From Melieria omissa (lineage: Eukaryota > Arthropoda > Insecta > Diptera > Ulidiidae): a DNA stretch of 64,000 nt. Both the position numbers and the translations under genes were made by a program. Positions within the stretch are counted from its first letter, which is position 1. Each line of letters begins with the position of its first letter. This document shows positions 1 to 10,426 of this stretch, piece after piece. Where the stretch lies: the NCBI GenBank assembly GCA_963971225.1, contig OZ020267.1, positions 114,090,936-114,154,935 on the forward strand, in the 5' to 3' direction. The notes below the pieces were generated by a model. That model made no database searches, was not told the DNA's origin, and saw only the letters and a program-made list of their open reading frames with translations.

Positions 1-1225
1 TCTTCATTTACTTTTGTTTAATGGCCGCTTTCGCTTGGATGAACGTCATGTGCTTTGATATATGGCAGACCTTCGGGTATGTATTGTATTTAATTGTTGT
101 GTTGCATTTTGCAAATAATCTTGACCCCATTAAGTCGACTAAGTTATTTAACTTCGCATAAGAACATTTTCTAAAAAAGATAATAATTACAAACATTTAG
201 TGATTTTCGTGCTAAGCACAGAAGCAATGACTCATTGCATTCTATAATATGGTTTAAGCTCATAATTTAAAAACTTTTGGACAATTTCTGCTTGGTATCT
301 CTTTCCTTATACATATGGACATGTATTTACTCCAACAGCAGCTGCTGACACACCGCTTGTTGCAAAATACTTTCTATGAAATGCACGTGTGGTCTTCCAA
401 TAATAATTGGGGAACCGTATTCCGTAACAGCTGTGAGTAATATCGACATGAAATACGCACACAAATGCATAGGTATGTGTGTATTTATTTTAATTATTGC
501 ATTGCAAATGATATTTTAATGGCGTGGCACAGTGCGCTTTATCTTCCCGTCTAATTTAATTAATTCGGTTTTTTTGCGGCAGTGAGTGAATTCCATGTGC
601 ACGCATACGGATGGTTTTCCTTTTTTGTGTTTTATTGCGAAACAGTATTATCACCGAATTGCTATGAAAGTGTCAATTCCCAGTGCTCAAATATGGTTAT
701 CGCGCCCTTGCTTTAGTAACGTCAACAAATTATTTTTAAATCGACTTCAAAACGAAAATGCTGACATCAGCTAAAAGCATACTTTTGGGCACTTATGCCC
801 CGCTGTTAATTAATTGACATTGTTGGCGTTGTTTAGTGCCGAACAAGCAAATAATTGATCAAAGTGGCGGAACGTCCTGCTGCCGCTGTGCCGAGAAGCA
901 GTGAGCTGGTATTGGTCGGGTATTGGCGCAAATACAATTACGTGAGCGCGCGTTGTGTGTGAGTAGCGCATAAATAATATTTTTACAATAGCCAATGTAG
1001 CCGGGAGTGTACATTACAATGTGAAAGTGTGAGTGCGCGGTGTACGTGGGACGTGCGTGGTCTAAATATTAGTGGCTATTTGCCGAACGCTTAGCAATTT
1101 ATTTCGTAATAACGGGCGCAATGACGTAAAATTTGTTAATGACCACAGTTTTATCATCTTCGGGGAAGAGCAGCAGAATGTTTGTTTGCTTTTGAAGCAT
1201 CACTTAGCTATGCTATGAGTAGCTA

Positions 1226-1936
1226 TGACAATATTGATGGCTTTTCTGGCATATTTATCGTCACAAATATCAACAAGAAAACAATAACATAAAATAAACT
1301 GTACATCATAATAAATTTGAGAAACGCTTCACTTAAGTACGTTCTCATAGTTTTGATTAGTTTAGTTTAGTTTTAATTTCTAAGATTTATGTATTCCGAA
1401 TTATTTTTTTTTCAACATGTTAAAGAAGTATTAACTCACTTAAATTTTTTGTCAATTGACAAAAATTGACAATATTGATGGCTTTTCTTGCATATTTAAC
1501 GTCACAAATCTGTGGTCAAAAGCAATAACCGCTTAAGTCGACTTAAGAAGAAATTGAGTTATGGATGCCACCACGTTCCCTTGACTGTGCTCTACGTTTG
1601 TGTAAAATCGGGGAGTTTGTAACTTTAAAATAAAAGAAGTTATTAATAAAAACCTATTCGCATTCCCATAACGAACACACTACGCGCTAAAACTTTAAAG
1701 CGAGATTGCTCGAAACAGTAATTTTCGACTTAGGCGGTTATTGCTTTTGACCACAGAAATATCAACAAGAAAACAATAGCAGTAAATAAACTGTACATCA
1801 TAATAAATTTGAGAAACTCTTCACTTAAGTAAGTTCTCATAGTTTTGATTAGTTTAGTTTAGTTTTAATTCCTAAGATTTATGTATTCCGAATTAATTTT
1901 TCAACATGTTAAAGAAGTATTAACTCACTTAAAATT
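1226..1936. repeat. Tandem duplication of ~225 bp, second copy split by a MITE
   Basis: A segment starting at GACAATATTGATGGC and ending near TTAACTCACTTAAA occurs at about 1226-1446 and again from about 1467 to 1936. The second copy is interrupted at 1510-1756 by an inverted-repeat element. The copies differ by only scattered substitutions, so the duplication is fairly young. A perfect 20-bp palindrome (1446-1465) lies between the copies. Confidence 0.85.
1510..1756. mobile_element. Small MITE with ~30-bp TIRs, 4-bp target duplication
   Basis: The termini are CTGTGGTCAAAAGCAATAAC and its inverted copy GTTATTGCTTTTGACCACAG. The similarity continues for about 10 further bases inside. AAAT flanks both sides (1506-1509 and 1757-1760). 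The first copy of the tandem duplication (about 1261-1275) has the uninterrupted sequence with one AAAT, so the borders and the target duplication are read directly. There is no coding capacity, so it is non-autonomous. The superfamily is not certain. Confidence 0.8.
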
Positions 1937-2065
1937 TGTGTTAACTTTTTTTTTTAATATTCATTCAATACATAGTACATTCGTTAAATTTTTGACTACT
2001 CAGAGGAAAATATGTTTATCAATCAAAGTAATTAATTGTGATTGTTTTGCTTTTGTTTTTTCTAG

Positions 2066-2922
2066 TTCCGCCAAAAAGAAACACGGCTTCAAGACGAAAC
2101 AAACGAAGCGATTTTTATTGTATTCACTCTACGGCTGGGGACTGCCAACGTTGTTAACCGTTATCACCGTTTCGCTGGCCCGATCGGACATATTGAGTGA
2201 GAACATTAAACCACATTTTGGACATGGCCGCTGCTGGTTTACCTGTATGTAGCAAATGTATTTATGCATTTTCCGAAAGACTGTGAAAAAAAAGAATATC
2301 TGAAAAGTGTTACAAATGCCATTTCAGACGACACCTTCGCATCGGCGAACCTGCTGTTCTTTTCCGGCCCCGTTGGCGTTCTCTTCCTCATCAATTTTGT
2401 ACTCTTCTCAATGACGTTACGCTATTGCAACCGTGTCAAGCGCGAAATCTTTCGCATGCAGAGTTCGAACATGGAAAAGCCCATTCTACGGCGGCGCTTC
2501 TTCGTGGACAAGGCACGTTTTGCCATGAACACGAAACTTTTCATTGTGATGGGCATAACATGGTTCCTGGAGCTGTTAAGCATTGTATTCTACGATCACA
2601 AGCAGACATTCTTCTGGGTTATAAGCGATTCATTCAATGTGCTGCTCGGAGTTTTTGTCTTTTTCATATTTGTTTTCAAGAAGCGCGTCTGGCACTCCAT
2701 CTTGGTGAAACTTGGTGGGTATTGCGTGGACAAAATGAGATACATGTATATAAGTATTTTAATACTTTTTCGGATGCAGGCTTACGCTCAAGAGAAAGTT
2801 TCAAAACAGCACCGAATGCCACCTACGCCACCCAGTCCACCTATGCGCGAAGCATATCCATGACACGCCTAAATACAGTGGACCCCAATCTGTCACTGCT
2901 GGCCAATGCAGCACGAAATTAG
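2066..2922 (+). CDS. Methuselah-like class B GPCR, 3' part only
   Basis: Three exons are seen: 2066-2244, 2328-2714 and 2780-2922, joined in frame by GT-AG introns of 83 and 65 bp and ending at TAG. The roughly 235 residues cover the last four transmembrane helices of a seven-helix receptor: a helix with LYGWGLPTLLTVI, one with GPVGVLFLINFVLF, one with MGITWFLELLSIVF, and a final one with NVLLGVFVFFIFVFKKRVW. The Lys/Arg-rich loops and the ITWFLE motif match the Methuselah branch of insect secretin-type receptors. A Ser/Thr-rich cytoplasmic tail of about 45 residues follows. The first exon begins in mid-codon, so upstream exons exist but were not found here. Which mth paralogue this is cannot be decided without the ectodomain. 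Confidence 0.8.
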
Positions 2923-3004
2923 CATAATAGCGTCTTTGTAATTAATTTCTTTGTATGCAACTAATTGTAGTTTTCATTATTTAACGCCATTGTCATTAAA
3001 ATTA

Positions 3005-3010
3005 TTTATT
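3005..3010 (-). terminator. Poly(A) signal AATAAA of the tetraspanin gene
   Basis: TTTATT on the + strand reads AATAAA on the - strand, 88 bp past the tetraspanin stop. It lies inside the 3' UTR of the convergent receptor gene. Confidence 0.45.
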
Positions 3011-3035
3011 TGCCATTCAATTCATTAATGTTAAT

Positions 3036-3041
3036 AATAAA
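3036..3041 (+). terminator. Poly(A) signal AATAAA of the mthl gene
   Basis: AATAAA lies 114 bp after the receptor stop codon, in an AT-rich 3' UTR. Confidence 0.55.
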
Positions 3042-3097
3042 AACTGCTATCATCATTAGTGGTGTGTATGTGAAAGCATTTCGTTGACGGCGCCACC

Positions 3098-4979
3098 TCA
3101 AGCAATTCTCTCGTACGAGAACCTCATCTTAGTGCTCAGTGCGGCCAGGGAGAATGCAAATACCATGGCAAATAACGGGAATAGGGCAATGACAGATAGC
3201 ATAAGGCCAACATTTGTCAAATTCGTGTTGATTAGTCGAATTAACTTCGGACGGCAGCCCTGCGTGCGTAAACAACGATTATTTAAATTGGGATTATGTT
3301 AACATTGATTATTTCAATATGGTTTACGTAAACACAGATTATTGGCTATTAAAAATAATTTTACACGCTTACTACTTGATGGAGATTTTCGGTTATAGAT
3401 TTGCTGCACCTTTCAGCTGGATCCACATTTCGGCAACATGACCTTGGCAGTGACTTCTCCAACCAGTCGAGATGGCTTTCACTTCCGCAACAGTGAAGCT
3501 TTGAATTGAGAAGGACATATTGAATGAGATTTGAATTGATTAGAATTGAATTGAGGATATTAAGAATTCGTAAAACGTAAACGTAGTCAGTTTCCTCTAT
3601 GTGAATTTCCACAGTAAATTGAACACAGTAGGTATTTAACTATTTCGTAAAATGAATTATATGATAATACTTACATTACTTTGTACGTAATCAATCAATG
3701 TTCCATTTGAACCGTTATCGTTTGCATTGTGTGCAATCATTTCTCCTTCAATACCTTTTGGTATGCCGTCAATAACGTGATTTTTATATGTATAGATATA
3801 TATTGAAAGAAATATCAGCGTGAACATTGTCGCAATTAAAAAACCGCCATACTATTGTTTTTTGTTTTATGAAATAACAAATTCAATGTTATTCATACGC
3901 AATCGATTGCACAAAAAATAAGAGCATACTTACAATAACCAGCATAGTGTGATCGATCTTAACGATACAGGAGCAAGCCAAGGCGGCACTAAACAGGATA
4001 ATGCATCCCATGGCAATTAGAATATGCGGTGCCAGCGGCGAATACTTTGTGCTTATACGTAAATAGTTTAGGAAATTTGTCTGCAACCATACAGCAGCTA
4101 AAATTATCAAAAGGCCGCAAACCTATTAAATGAAAAAAGTTCCACGGGAATGAGTTTGATAAACTCTTTAGAAAGTATGTAGTGAGAAGAAAAATTTTAT
4201 TATGCGGAAAATGTTGTTTTTTATTTGCGAACATCTGCACACTGAAATCTAATAATAATTTTGCAAACTCCATTTAATCTACTTAAGCATGTAAATGCTA
4301 CAATTTGGGTGACAATTTTTGTATGGATTTTGTATATTTCCTTATAAACCTCCAAGTGTGTGTGTTGCAGTTCTCATTATCTGCGCTGAACGCTGACTTC
4401 TGTGATGGTCAAGCGGCCAAGGTAACAACCCGAGTCAATGCCTTTAAATACACATAAACACCCTTAGACTATTATAAGCTTGTTGTGATAATCCATTCAT
4501 TGGCTGTATTTTCTCTATCTACTTGATAAGTTCGAATGTTTCTGTTGGTTGTAAACGACTTTTTATAAAGAAAAAACTGCAAATATTTCAAGACAAGCGC
4601 AAACTGCAGTCGGATGTGTCAATGTAGCAAATAATTTGGTTTTAACGGATAACAGTAACATATGTATCTACTTGAATAATCAAAGCATTTCTTTTTCTTT
4701 TTCTCGACTCACAGTGAAAACCTGATTTAAGCCCTTTGGACTAATTATAAGAATATAAAACAACAACCAACCTTATTTGCTATTTTATTCTTGGAGACTC
4801 TCTCTCTTAGCAATAACACAATCTCAGGAATTTTTTTGCCAATGGTCACTGATCCTTATTCCGAATGAACACCGCATGCATCTTCGAAAACTTACCCATA
4901 GCAAAATGTTGAAAAGCAACAGAAGCCCTCTGACGAAATTAAAGTTATAAATATTTGTCAAGCCACACGTTTCGACCAT
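3098..4979 (-). CDS. Tetraspanin, complete, five exons, ~245 aa
   Basis: The exons on the minus strand are 4979-4896, 4122-3934, 3851-3675, 3498-3373 and 3259-3098. All introns are GT-AG and all junctions are in phase 0. The protein starts MVETCGLTNIYNF and has the four-helix tetraspanin plan: helix 1 (FVRGLLLLFNILLW), helix 2 (ILIAMGCIILFSAALACS), helix 3 (YGGFLIATMFTLIFLSIYIY), a large extracellular loop, then helix 4 (MLSVIALFPLFAMVFAFSL). The loop carries the family signature CCG at about residues 153-155, then an SCC motif, an RC and a final GC just before helix 4, giving six loop cysteines for the disulfides. The length is typical of the family. Tetraspanins organise membrane microdomains and bind integrins, receptors and proteases. 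I cannot name the orthologue. The gene converges on the upstream receptor gene with only 175 bp between stop codons. Confidence 0.88.
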
Positions 4980-5784
4980 CGCGTACAAATTCTCTTCTTC
5001 TTCTCAAACACTCTTTCACAAATTCGATTTTAAGCCGGCATTAAATAAATGCTATCGCTGCGTTCGAACACGATTTGCAATACTCAATGCAGCGACTTGC
5101 ACAGCAGCCAACTCAATTATATTACTTATGCTGATTTGATTTTACTTTTCCATTTTGACCGCGCGTACCTACTTTCTGCGATAAGAAGTCGAGTCTTTGG
5201 CATCGTTGGCTCCACACCGAACAGCAGCCAAATGTGCAGCTCGACAGTGGTGGCTAACGAAATTGCTGAAATGGAACTTTTGCCGTATTGGCCTTTGATA
5301 AAGTACCAAAACCAAATGAAGGCGCGCAGATTAAGATAGAAGTTTGTGTAATACATTTTATTGGTATTGTAGTGGAATTATTTGCATATTTGTTTTCGTG
5401 TTCAATATAATTTTTTCAATATGTAACTTCCAAATTCTGATGGCAATTCTTTAAGATACGGAATACGTGTAACAAGAAAATTATAGGGATATGTTGAAAA
5501 GTTGGTTTGAATAAATACGTTTAGAAAAAATACGAAAACTTGCAAACGTGTCATTGGTTTTTCTTCTATGTATGTATGCTTGTAGGTATGTATTTATGCA
5601 CTGAAAATTTTAATGATAGCTTGAAGAAGTTGTAACTGTATGCATGTCGTATATGTATGTATGTATATTGTATGTACGTAGGTATTGTTCAATATCAACT
5701 CCGAATTGTTATTTGGTAATTTGTGAGATGCCTTTAAATATTTTACATAATATCATCCTTGCGTTTGTGAACTATTAATATCAT
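4980..5784. other. Intergenic, Schip1 3' UTR side
   Basis: No conserved coding sequence was seen. TTTATT at 5357-5362 is a candidate minus-strand poly(A) signal for Schip1, which would give a 3' UTR of about 420 bp. Short TATG/TACG runs occur near 5570-5685. Confidence 0.5.
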
Positions 5785-7764
5785 TTATATGGCTTGATTG
5801 TATAGATTTGGTTTCTTATACTGTTGCGCCAAATGCTCGTTTGCTCCGCTACAAAACATATAGAAACGATAGTTAACGAAAAGTCTTTTCTCTCTGTGTC
5901 TGTATTCAGCACTTACATGTATCTAGTAAGCTCCTCGATATCGACCAGCATTGAGTCCTGCGACACGTGTAGATCGTCGCGCTCCATCAGATTGTGTACT
6001 AACGCTTCGTTCAGTTCCTCAATGTGCGTGTGCAGGCTGTTGACCAGGATCTGTAGCTGTGCAATGTTCATGTCGGTGAGCATTTGACGCGAGACGCGCC
6101 GCTTATCGGTGGTCATTTGAACGCCGACTTTGCGCAGCGAAACGCGAATAATATCCGTGATGGGAGAAACGCGCTGATTCTGTCGCTCGATCTGCGATAG
6201 AAATGTTCCAAATCAGTTTTAAAAAATGAATGAGTAAAGTTTCGCACCTCCATTTGCATGTGTGCCATCTCCTTGGCCTGTGCCAGCGCCATTCGCGCTT
6301 CGATCTGGAGCCGCGCTTGCTTGGTAAAGAAATCGCATTCTCGATCCTCATTGCTGATAGCTGGTAAGTGTGATGGTTGCATATTCTGATTGAAGTGCTG
6401 CTGCTGCTGATGATGTTGTTGTTGTTGTTGTTGTTGTGGTGGTGGTGGTTTGTTGGTGCACAAACTATTTGAGGATATCGAGCGTCCACCATACGCACTG
6501 TAAGTGGGCTTATCGGCTAAGGAAATGTTAAGGACACTAGTGTTGTCTAAATGTTTTGTCTTTGACAGCTTCGGACATGTTTCCGAATCGGAACTGTGAC
6601 TCTCTGTATCTGAATAGGGATCCATCAAGCGACCAAATTGAATGCTTGCTGAAATTTAAATAAAAAAAGAATAAATAAAAATTTTACGGTATAATGAAGA
6701 AAAAACAATGACAAGCAATTTCGCAGATGAGTTATCAAAAGATTATTTGCTATATGGTTAATTTTTGTCAAAAGTAATAAATTCTTCACACTAGTTAATT
6801 TTCCTAAGTTCAAGACGTGTTGAAATACTTGCTACATACATGCTTCGCAGCACTGTGATTGGATGAAAAATGCTAAAAATAGCTCAGCGCTATTCTCAGC
6901 TCAACGTTGCTCTCAGTTCAGCGCAGTTCAAAATGTCTACATATGTACATATATGAGCTGTTGTATCAGAGCCAATCTGAATTATTCCAAAATTTTAAAT
7001 CTTTCAGAATTAAGTGGCATATCATTTTTGCAATTTATTAAAATGGTGCAAAACTAATTGAGGATCAAGACCATTTATATGTTTGTTTCTAGCATTTTGG
7101 GTGACAAATTTCTTTTCAAATGGTATTGAGCTTAAAAGTAGTTTACGAAACTCCCTTAATGAAATCCTATGTGCGATACTACTCGCCCACATTATATGAA
7201 CTCAACGAGTTTGAATGTATCCCATGTGCTTTGTGAACGGCTCATATGCATAGTAAACGTTGTTGTCATCTTACCGGAAGGCATTCTCGACTGAACGCTG
7301 GGTTTCCAGGGCAAACGCTCACTGGTCTCATTGTTTTCTTCAGCTCCCATGGCTAAACGTCTGCGTATTTCCTCTCGATCACTGCGTCGCTGCAAAAGCC
7401 ACAAATATATAGAAATACAAACAATTTAGTAAATTCAACTGCTGCACACAATTCACGTGAAGCTGAACTTTTAGGAAGAACCTACACTATAGCGTTTGTT
7501 TTCGCCAACATTGATATCTATCACTCTTGTAAATTTATCCGCAATATCCAGCAGATATTCCGGCTCAATAATGTGCATATCGGCATTGAGCAGACTCAGC
7601 TCAATGTTCATGCATCTATTTTGTCTGTAGACGCGCGGAAACATCCACGCGCCGTCCACAACATCGTTGTCCGATTGTCCGCATGCGCTGTATTTGTGGA
7701 ACACGCTGCGATTGAAACTCCTTCGAAACTTCTTCTTGATGTCGACAAAGAAGTTCTCAAACAT
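5785..7764 (-). CDS. Schip1: Schwannomin-interacting protein 1 orthologue, ~377 aa
   Basis: Five exons on the minus strand: 7764-7486, 7389-7275, 6648-6248, 6191-5917 and 5848-5785. The phases close exactly to 378 codons. The start MFENFFVDIKKKF is the first in-frame ATG. An AG just before it could be a 5' UTR splice acceptor, so more leader may lie upstream. Family landmarks in order are: REEIRRRLAMG; SVQSRMPSG; an acidic stretch SDTESHSSDSET; a Pro/Gln-rich run; DFFTKQARLQIEARMALAQA; MQMEIERQNQRVSPITDI; and the C-terminal coiled coil LQILVNSLHTHIEELNEALV ending in DIEELTRY plus a short tail. These match the vertebrate SCHIP1 C-terminal half. The vertebrate protein binds the NF2 product merlin, and the fly protein has been placed in Hippo signalling with Expanded and Tao-1. 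The Gln/Pro tract (about 6400-6450) is encoded by CAA/CAG and CCA repeats and is probably length-variable. Confidence 0.87.
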
Positions 7765-8234
7765 TTCTGACACACAAACTAGACTTTACTAGGCACTATG
7801 CGCATAAACGATGATCAATGATTATTAGAGAAGCGTAGTGACCGGGCAGTATCCTGGCGTTATCTCCTCTCTTCATGCAGCGAAACACTGATTTCGATCG
7901 CAAGATGCCGGTGCGTGCGCCCCTGGTCGCACCAGCATAAGTGCCACCAATACACTCGAATGCGTACATTTTGTCTACACCGTCGACAGTGTGTAATCTA
8001 CCCCAAGAACTGACGACGGCTGCAGGCGAACGGAACACATGTTGAAATTCATAAGCCGCACTTCCCTTACAACTTCAGCCTAAGTGTGCAGCGCAGCAGG
8101 CAGCCTTCACTGCTCGTAAGGCAGAAGGATTTTCAAAGAAAATTCACTTCTAGCAATTCACATGGACATAGATATATACCCATGTATGTAGGTACATTGA
8201 TACATCCATACATTTATACATATGTATGTATGTA
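7765..8234. other. Intergenic, probable Schip1 upstream region
   Basis: Nothing recognisable as coding. Short GTATG/CATAC-rich simple sequence occurs around 8160-8235, directly before the Tc1-like element. Confidence 0.4.
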
Positions 8235-8655
8235 CAGTTGCGGTCAAAATAATAGTAGTACGCATACAACGAAAAGAAAATTAAGAAAAAATAATCTGCT
8301 TTTTTTTACAAATATTTATTTTGTATTTTTTTTAACAAGTTATATGTGTTAACAATGCAAACATAAAAGAAAACTTAAGAATTAAACTCAGTTTGGTTTG
8401 ATTTAAATTAAATGCGTCAAAAGCTCCAAAATATGGACGGTCAAAAAAATAGTAGTTCGCTTTACTTTCATAAAAATTAAGCAACAATTGTGTTTCATTT
8501 TAAAAGATTTTGTGGTTAAATAGTAATAACGTAATGTTTCTTCAAATTAATATTTAGTTGCTTGACTGTTGTTTGGCTATTACTGCAGCACAGAGCCGAT
8601 GCATTGAAATAACCAAATTTTCATATCTTTCTCTAGGGGCGTGGTCTACTGCTTC

Positions 8656-8967
8656 TCAAAGTTGATTATTATTTAAAAGATTATTGTGAGCAACTGCTCT
8701 CTTCACGTCACACCACAAATTTTTAATTATATTGAAGTCTGGTGATTGTGCGAGCCATTCCATAACCCTAATCCTGCTTTTGCGAAGCTCCTTTCGTGCG
8801 ACCTTTCTTGTATGCTTTAGGTTATAATCCTGTTGGAAGACCCAAAGCATTGGCGTTTCTTCACTGACATACGGTAGCACGATTTCCTGCAAAATTCGTA
8901 CACATACACATCGATCCATCGTTTTTTTGATCAAATAAATAGCGCCACTCCATAAAACGTAGGACAT
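8656..8967 (-). pseudogene. Tc1-like transposase C-terminal fragment, left arm
   Basis: About 100 residues hold the second catalytic region with FQQDYNLKHT and the third region WLAQSPDFNIIKNLWCDVK. In active D34E transposases the third motif is normally PIEN. Here it is IIKN, so Lys sits 34 residues after the Asp where the catalytic Glu belongs. The N-terminal helix-turn-helix domains are absent. It cannot encode an active enzyme. Confidence 0.85.
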
Positions 8968-9174
8968 GCATTTATTTATTCAGCATGTCTTACGTTTTAT
9001 GGAGGTGGCGCTATTTATTTGATCAAAAAAACGATGGATCGATGTGTATGTGTACGAATCTTGCAGGAAATCGTGCTACCGTATGTCCAATAAATAGCGC
9101 CACCTCCATAAAACGTAAGACATGCATTTATTTATTGAGCATGTCTTACGTTTTATGGAGGTGGCGCTATTTAT

Positions 9175-9453
9175 TTGATCAAGAAAACGATGTATCGATG
9201 TGTATGTGTACGAATCTTGCGGGAAATCGTGCCACCGTATGTCCGTGAAAAAACGCCAATGCTTTGGGTCTTCCAACAGGATTATAACCTAAAGCATACA
9301 AGAAAGGTCGCACGAAAGGAGCTTCGCAAAAGCAGGATTAGGGTTATGGAATGGCTCGCACAATCACCAGACTTCAATATAATTAAAAATTTGTGGTGTG
9401 ACGTGAAGAGAGCAGTTGCTCACAATAATCTTTTAAATAATAATCAACTTTGA
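9175..9453 (+). pseudogene. Tc1-like transposase C-terminal fragment, right arm
   Basis: Inverted copy of the left-arm fragment, almost identical in protein (VRILREIVPPYVREKTPMLW, then FQQDYNLKHT). It has the same Glu-to-Lys replacement in the IIKN motif. Sharing the lesion shows that it predates the inverted duplication or was homogenised between arms. Confidence 0.85.
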
Positions 9454-9876
9454 GAAGCAGTAGACCACGCCCCTAGAGAAAGATATGAAAAGTTGGTTAT
9501 TTCAATGCATCGGCTCTGTGCTGCAGTAATAGCCAAACAACAGTCACGCAACTAAATATTAATTTGAAGAAACATTACGTTATTACTATTTAACCACAAA
9601 ATCTTTTAAAATGAAACACAATTGTTGCTTAATTTTTATGAAAGTAAAGCGAACTACTATTTTTTTGACCGTCCATATTTTGGAGCTTTTGACGCATTTA
9701 ATTTAAATCAAACCAAACTGAGTTTAATTCTTAAGTTTTCTTTTATGATTGCATTGTTAACACATATAACTTGTTAAAAAAAATACAAAATAAATATTTG
9801 TAAAAAAAAGCAGATTATTTTTTCTTAATTTTCTTTTCGTTGTATGCGTACTACTATTATTTTGACCACAGCTGTA

Positions 9877-10426
9877 TGTGCAGGTACGCATCGTATTAGG
9901 TACAATAACTTCACTATTGCACGATCACCTTCTGTGGGTGTGACACGAGTAATTATTCGATTAATATTTACATGGAATCCGAAAATATTGCATAATATAT
10001 TTTATAACATAATAAGAATAAATGTATATATTAATATTAATTTATCAGAAAGTAAAATCAGAACTCTCTTTCTAAAACCTGGCCAAAACATTAAACTTTA
10101 TGGTACTTCCGTACAATATAGGTGGCTGAGGTTAGTTCGACACAATTTGCCCACAAAGCAATCGTGCCCAATATTTATATTTACATGCAATATTTATGTA
10201 TTGATGTATACGAGTATGTTTGTTTGTAAATAAGTACAGAAGTGCTCAGTGGTGCGCATAGTTATGCTAAAGTCTGGGATCCAGCCACAGCATCTGTTTT
10301 CGTATTTAGAACGTGCATTACATACATATATGTGTATAAACATACATTGTGTTGGTATGTAAGGTAATTTTGTTTACGCGTCAAGGATTAAATAAATTAA
10401 AATTAAGTAAATACTTTAGTTCGCCG
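9877..10426. other. Intergenic
   Basis: Nothing coding is supported. A CAGTGGTGCGCA string near 10247 resembles a hAT end, but no partner end was found. Confidence 0.4.

Larger units (their letters stand above)
1..2065. other. Noncoding DNA upstream of, or intronic to, the GPCR gene
   Basis: No coding exon could be supported here. The 5' exons of the Methuselah-type receptor (ectodomain and first transmembrane helices) are not visible, so this is probably a long intron and the gene starts outside the window. The right half holds a tandem duplication with a small inverted-repeat element, listed separately. Confidence 0.55.
8235..9874. mobile_element. Palindromic Tc1-like element made of two 3' halves
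   Basis: The outer ends are CAGTTGCGGTCAAAATAATA on the left and the near-exact inverted copy on the right, flanked by TA (8233-8234 and 9875-9876), the Tc1/mariner target. An inner direct repeat of the tip (GGTCAAAAAAATAGTAGT at 8439) lies about 200 bp inside each end, the IR/DR layout known from Minos and Sleeping Beauty. Both arms, about 730 bp left and 700 bp right, carry the same transposase C-terminal fragment pointing outward. The N-terminal DNA-binding half is missing from both. The centre (about 8876-9245) has further alternating inverted copies of one ~100-bp piece. It is non-autonomous. Confidence 0.88.

Noticed and set aside
1881..2252. 123-codon + ORF taken as one exon
   Set aside because: Its first half lies in the duplicated repeat. 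Only the part after the acceptor at 2065 shows receptor sequence.
10247..10300. CAGTGGTGCGCA string resembling a hAT end
   Set aside because: No matching inverted end or 8-bp duplication was found nearby.
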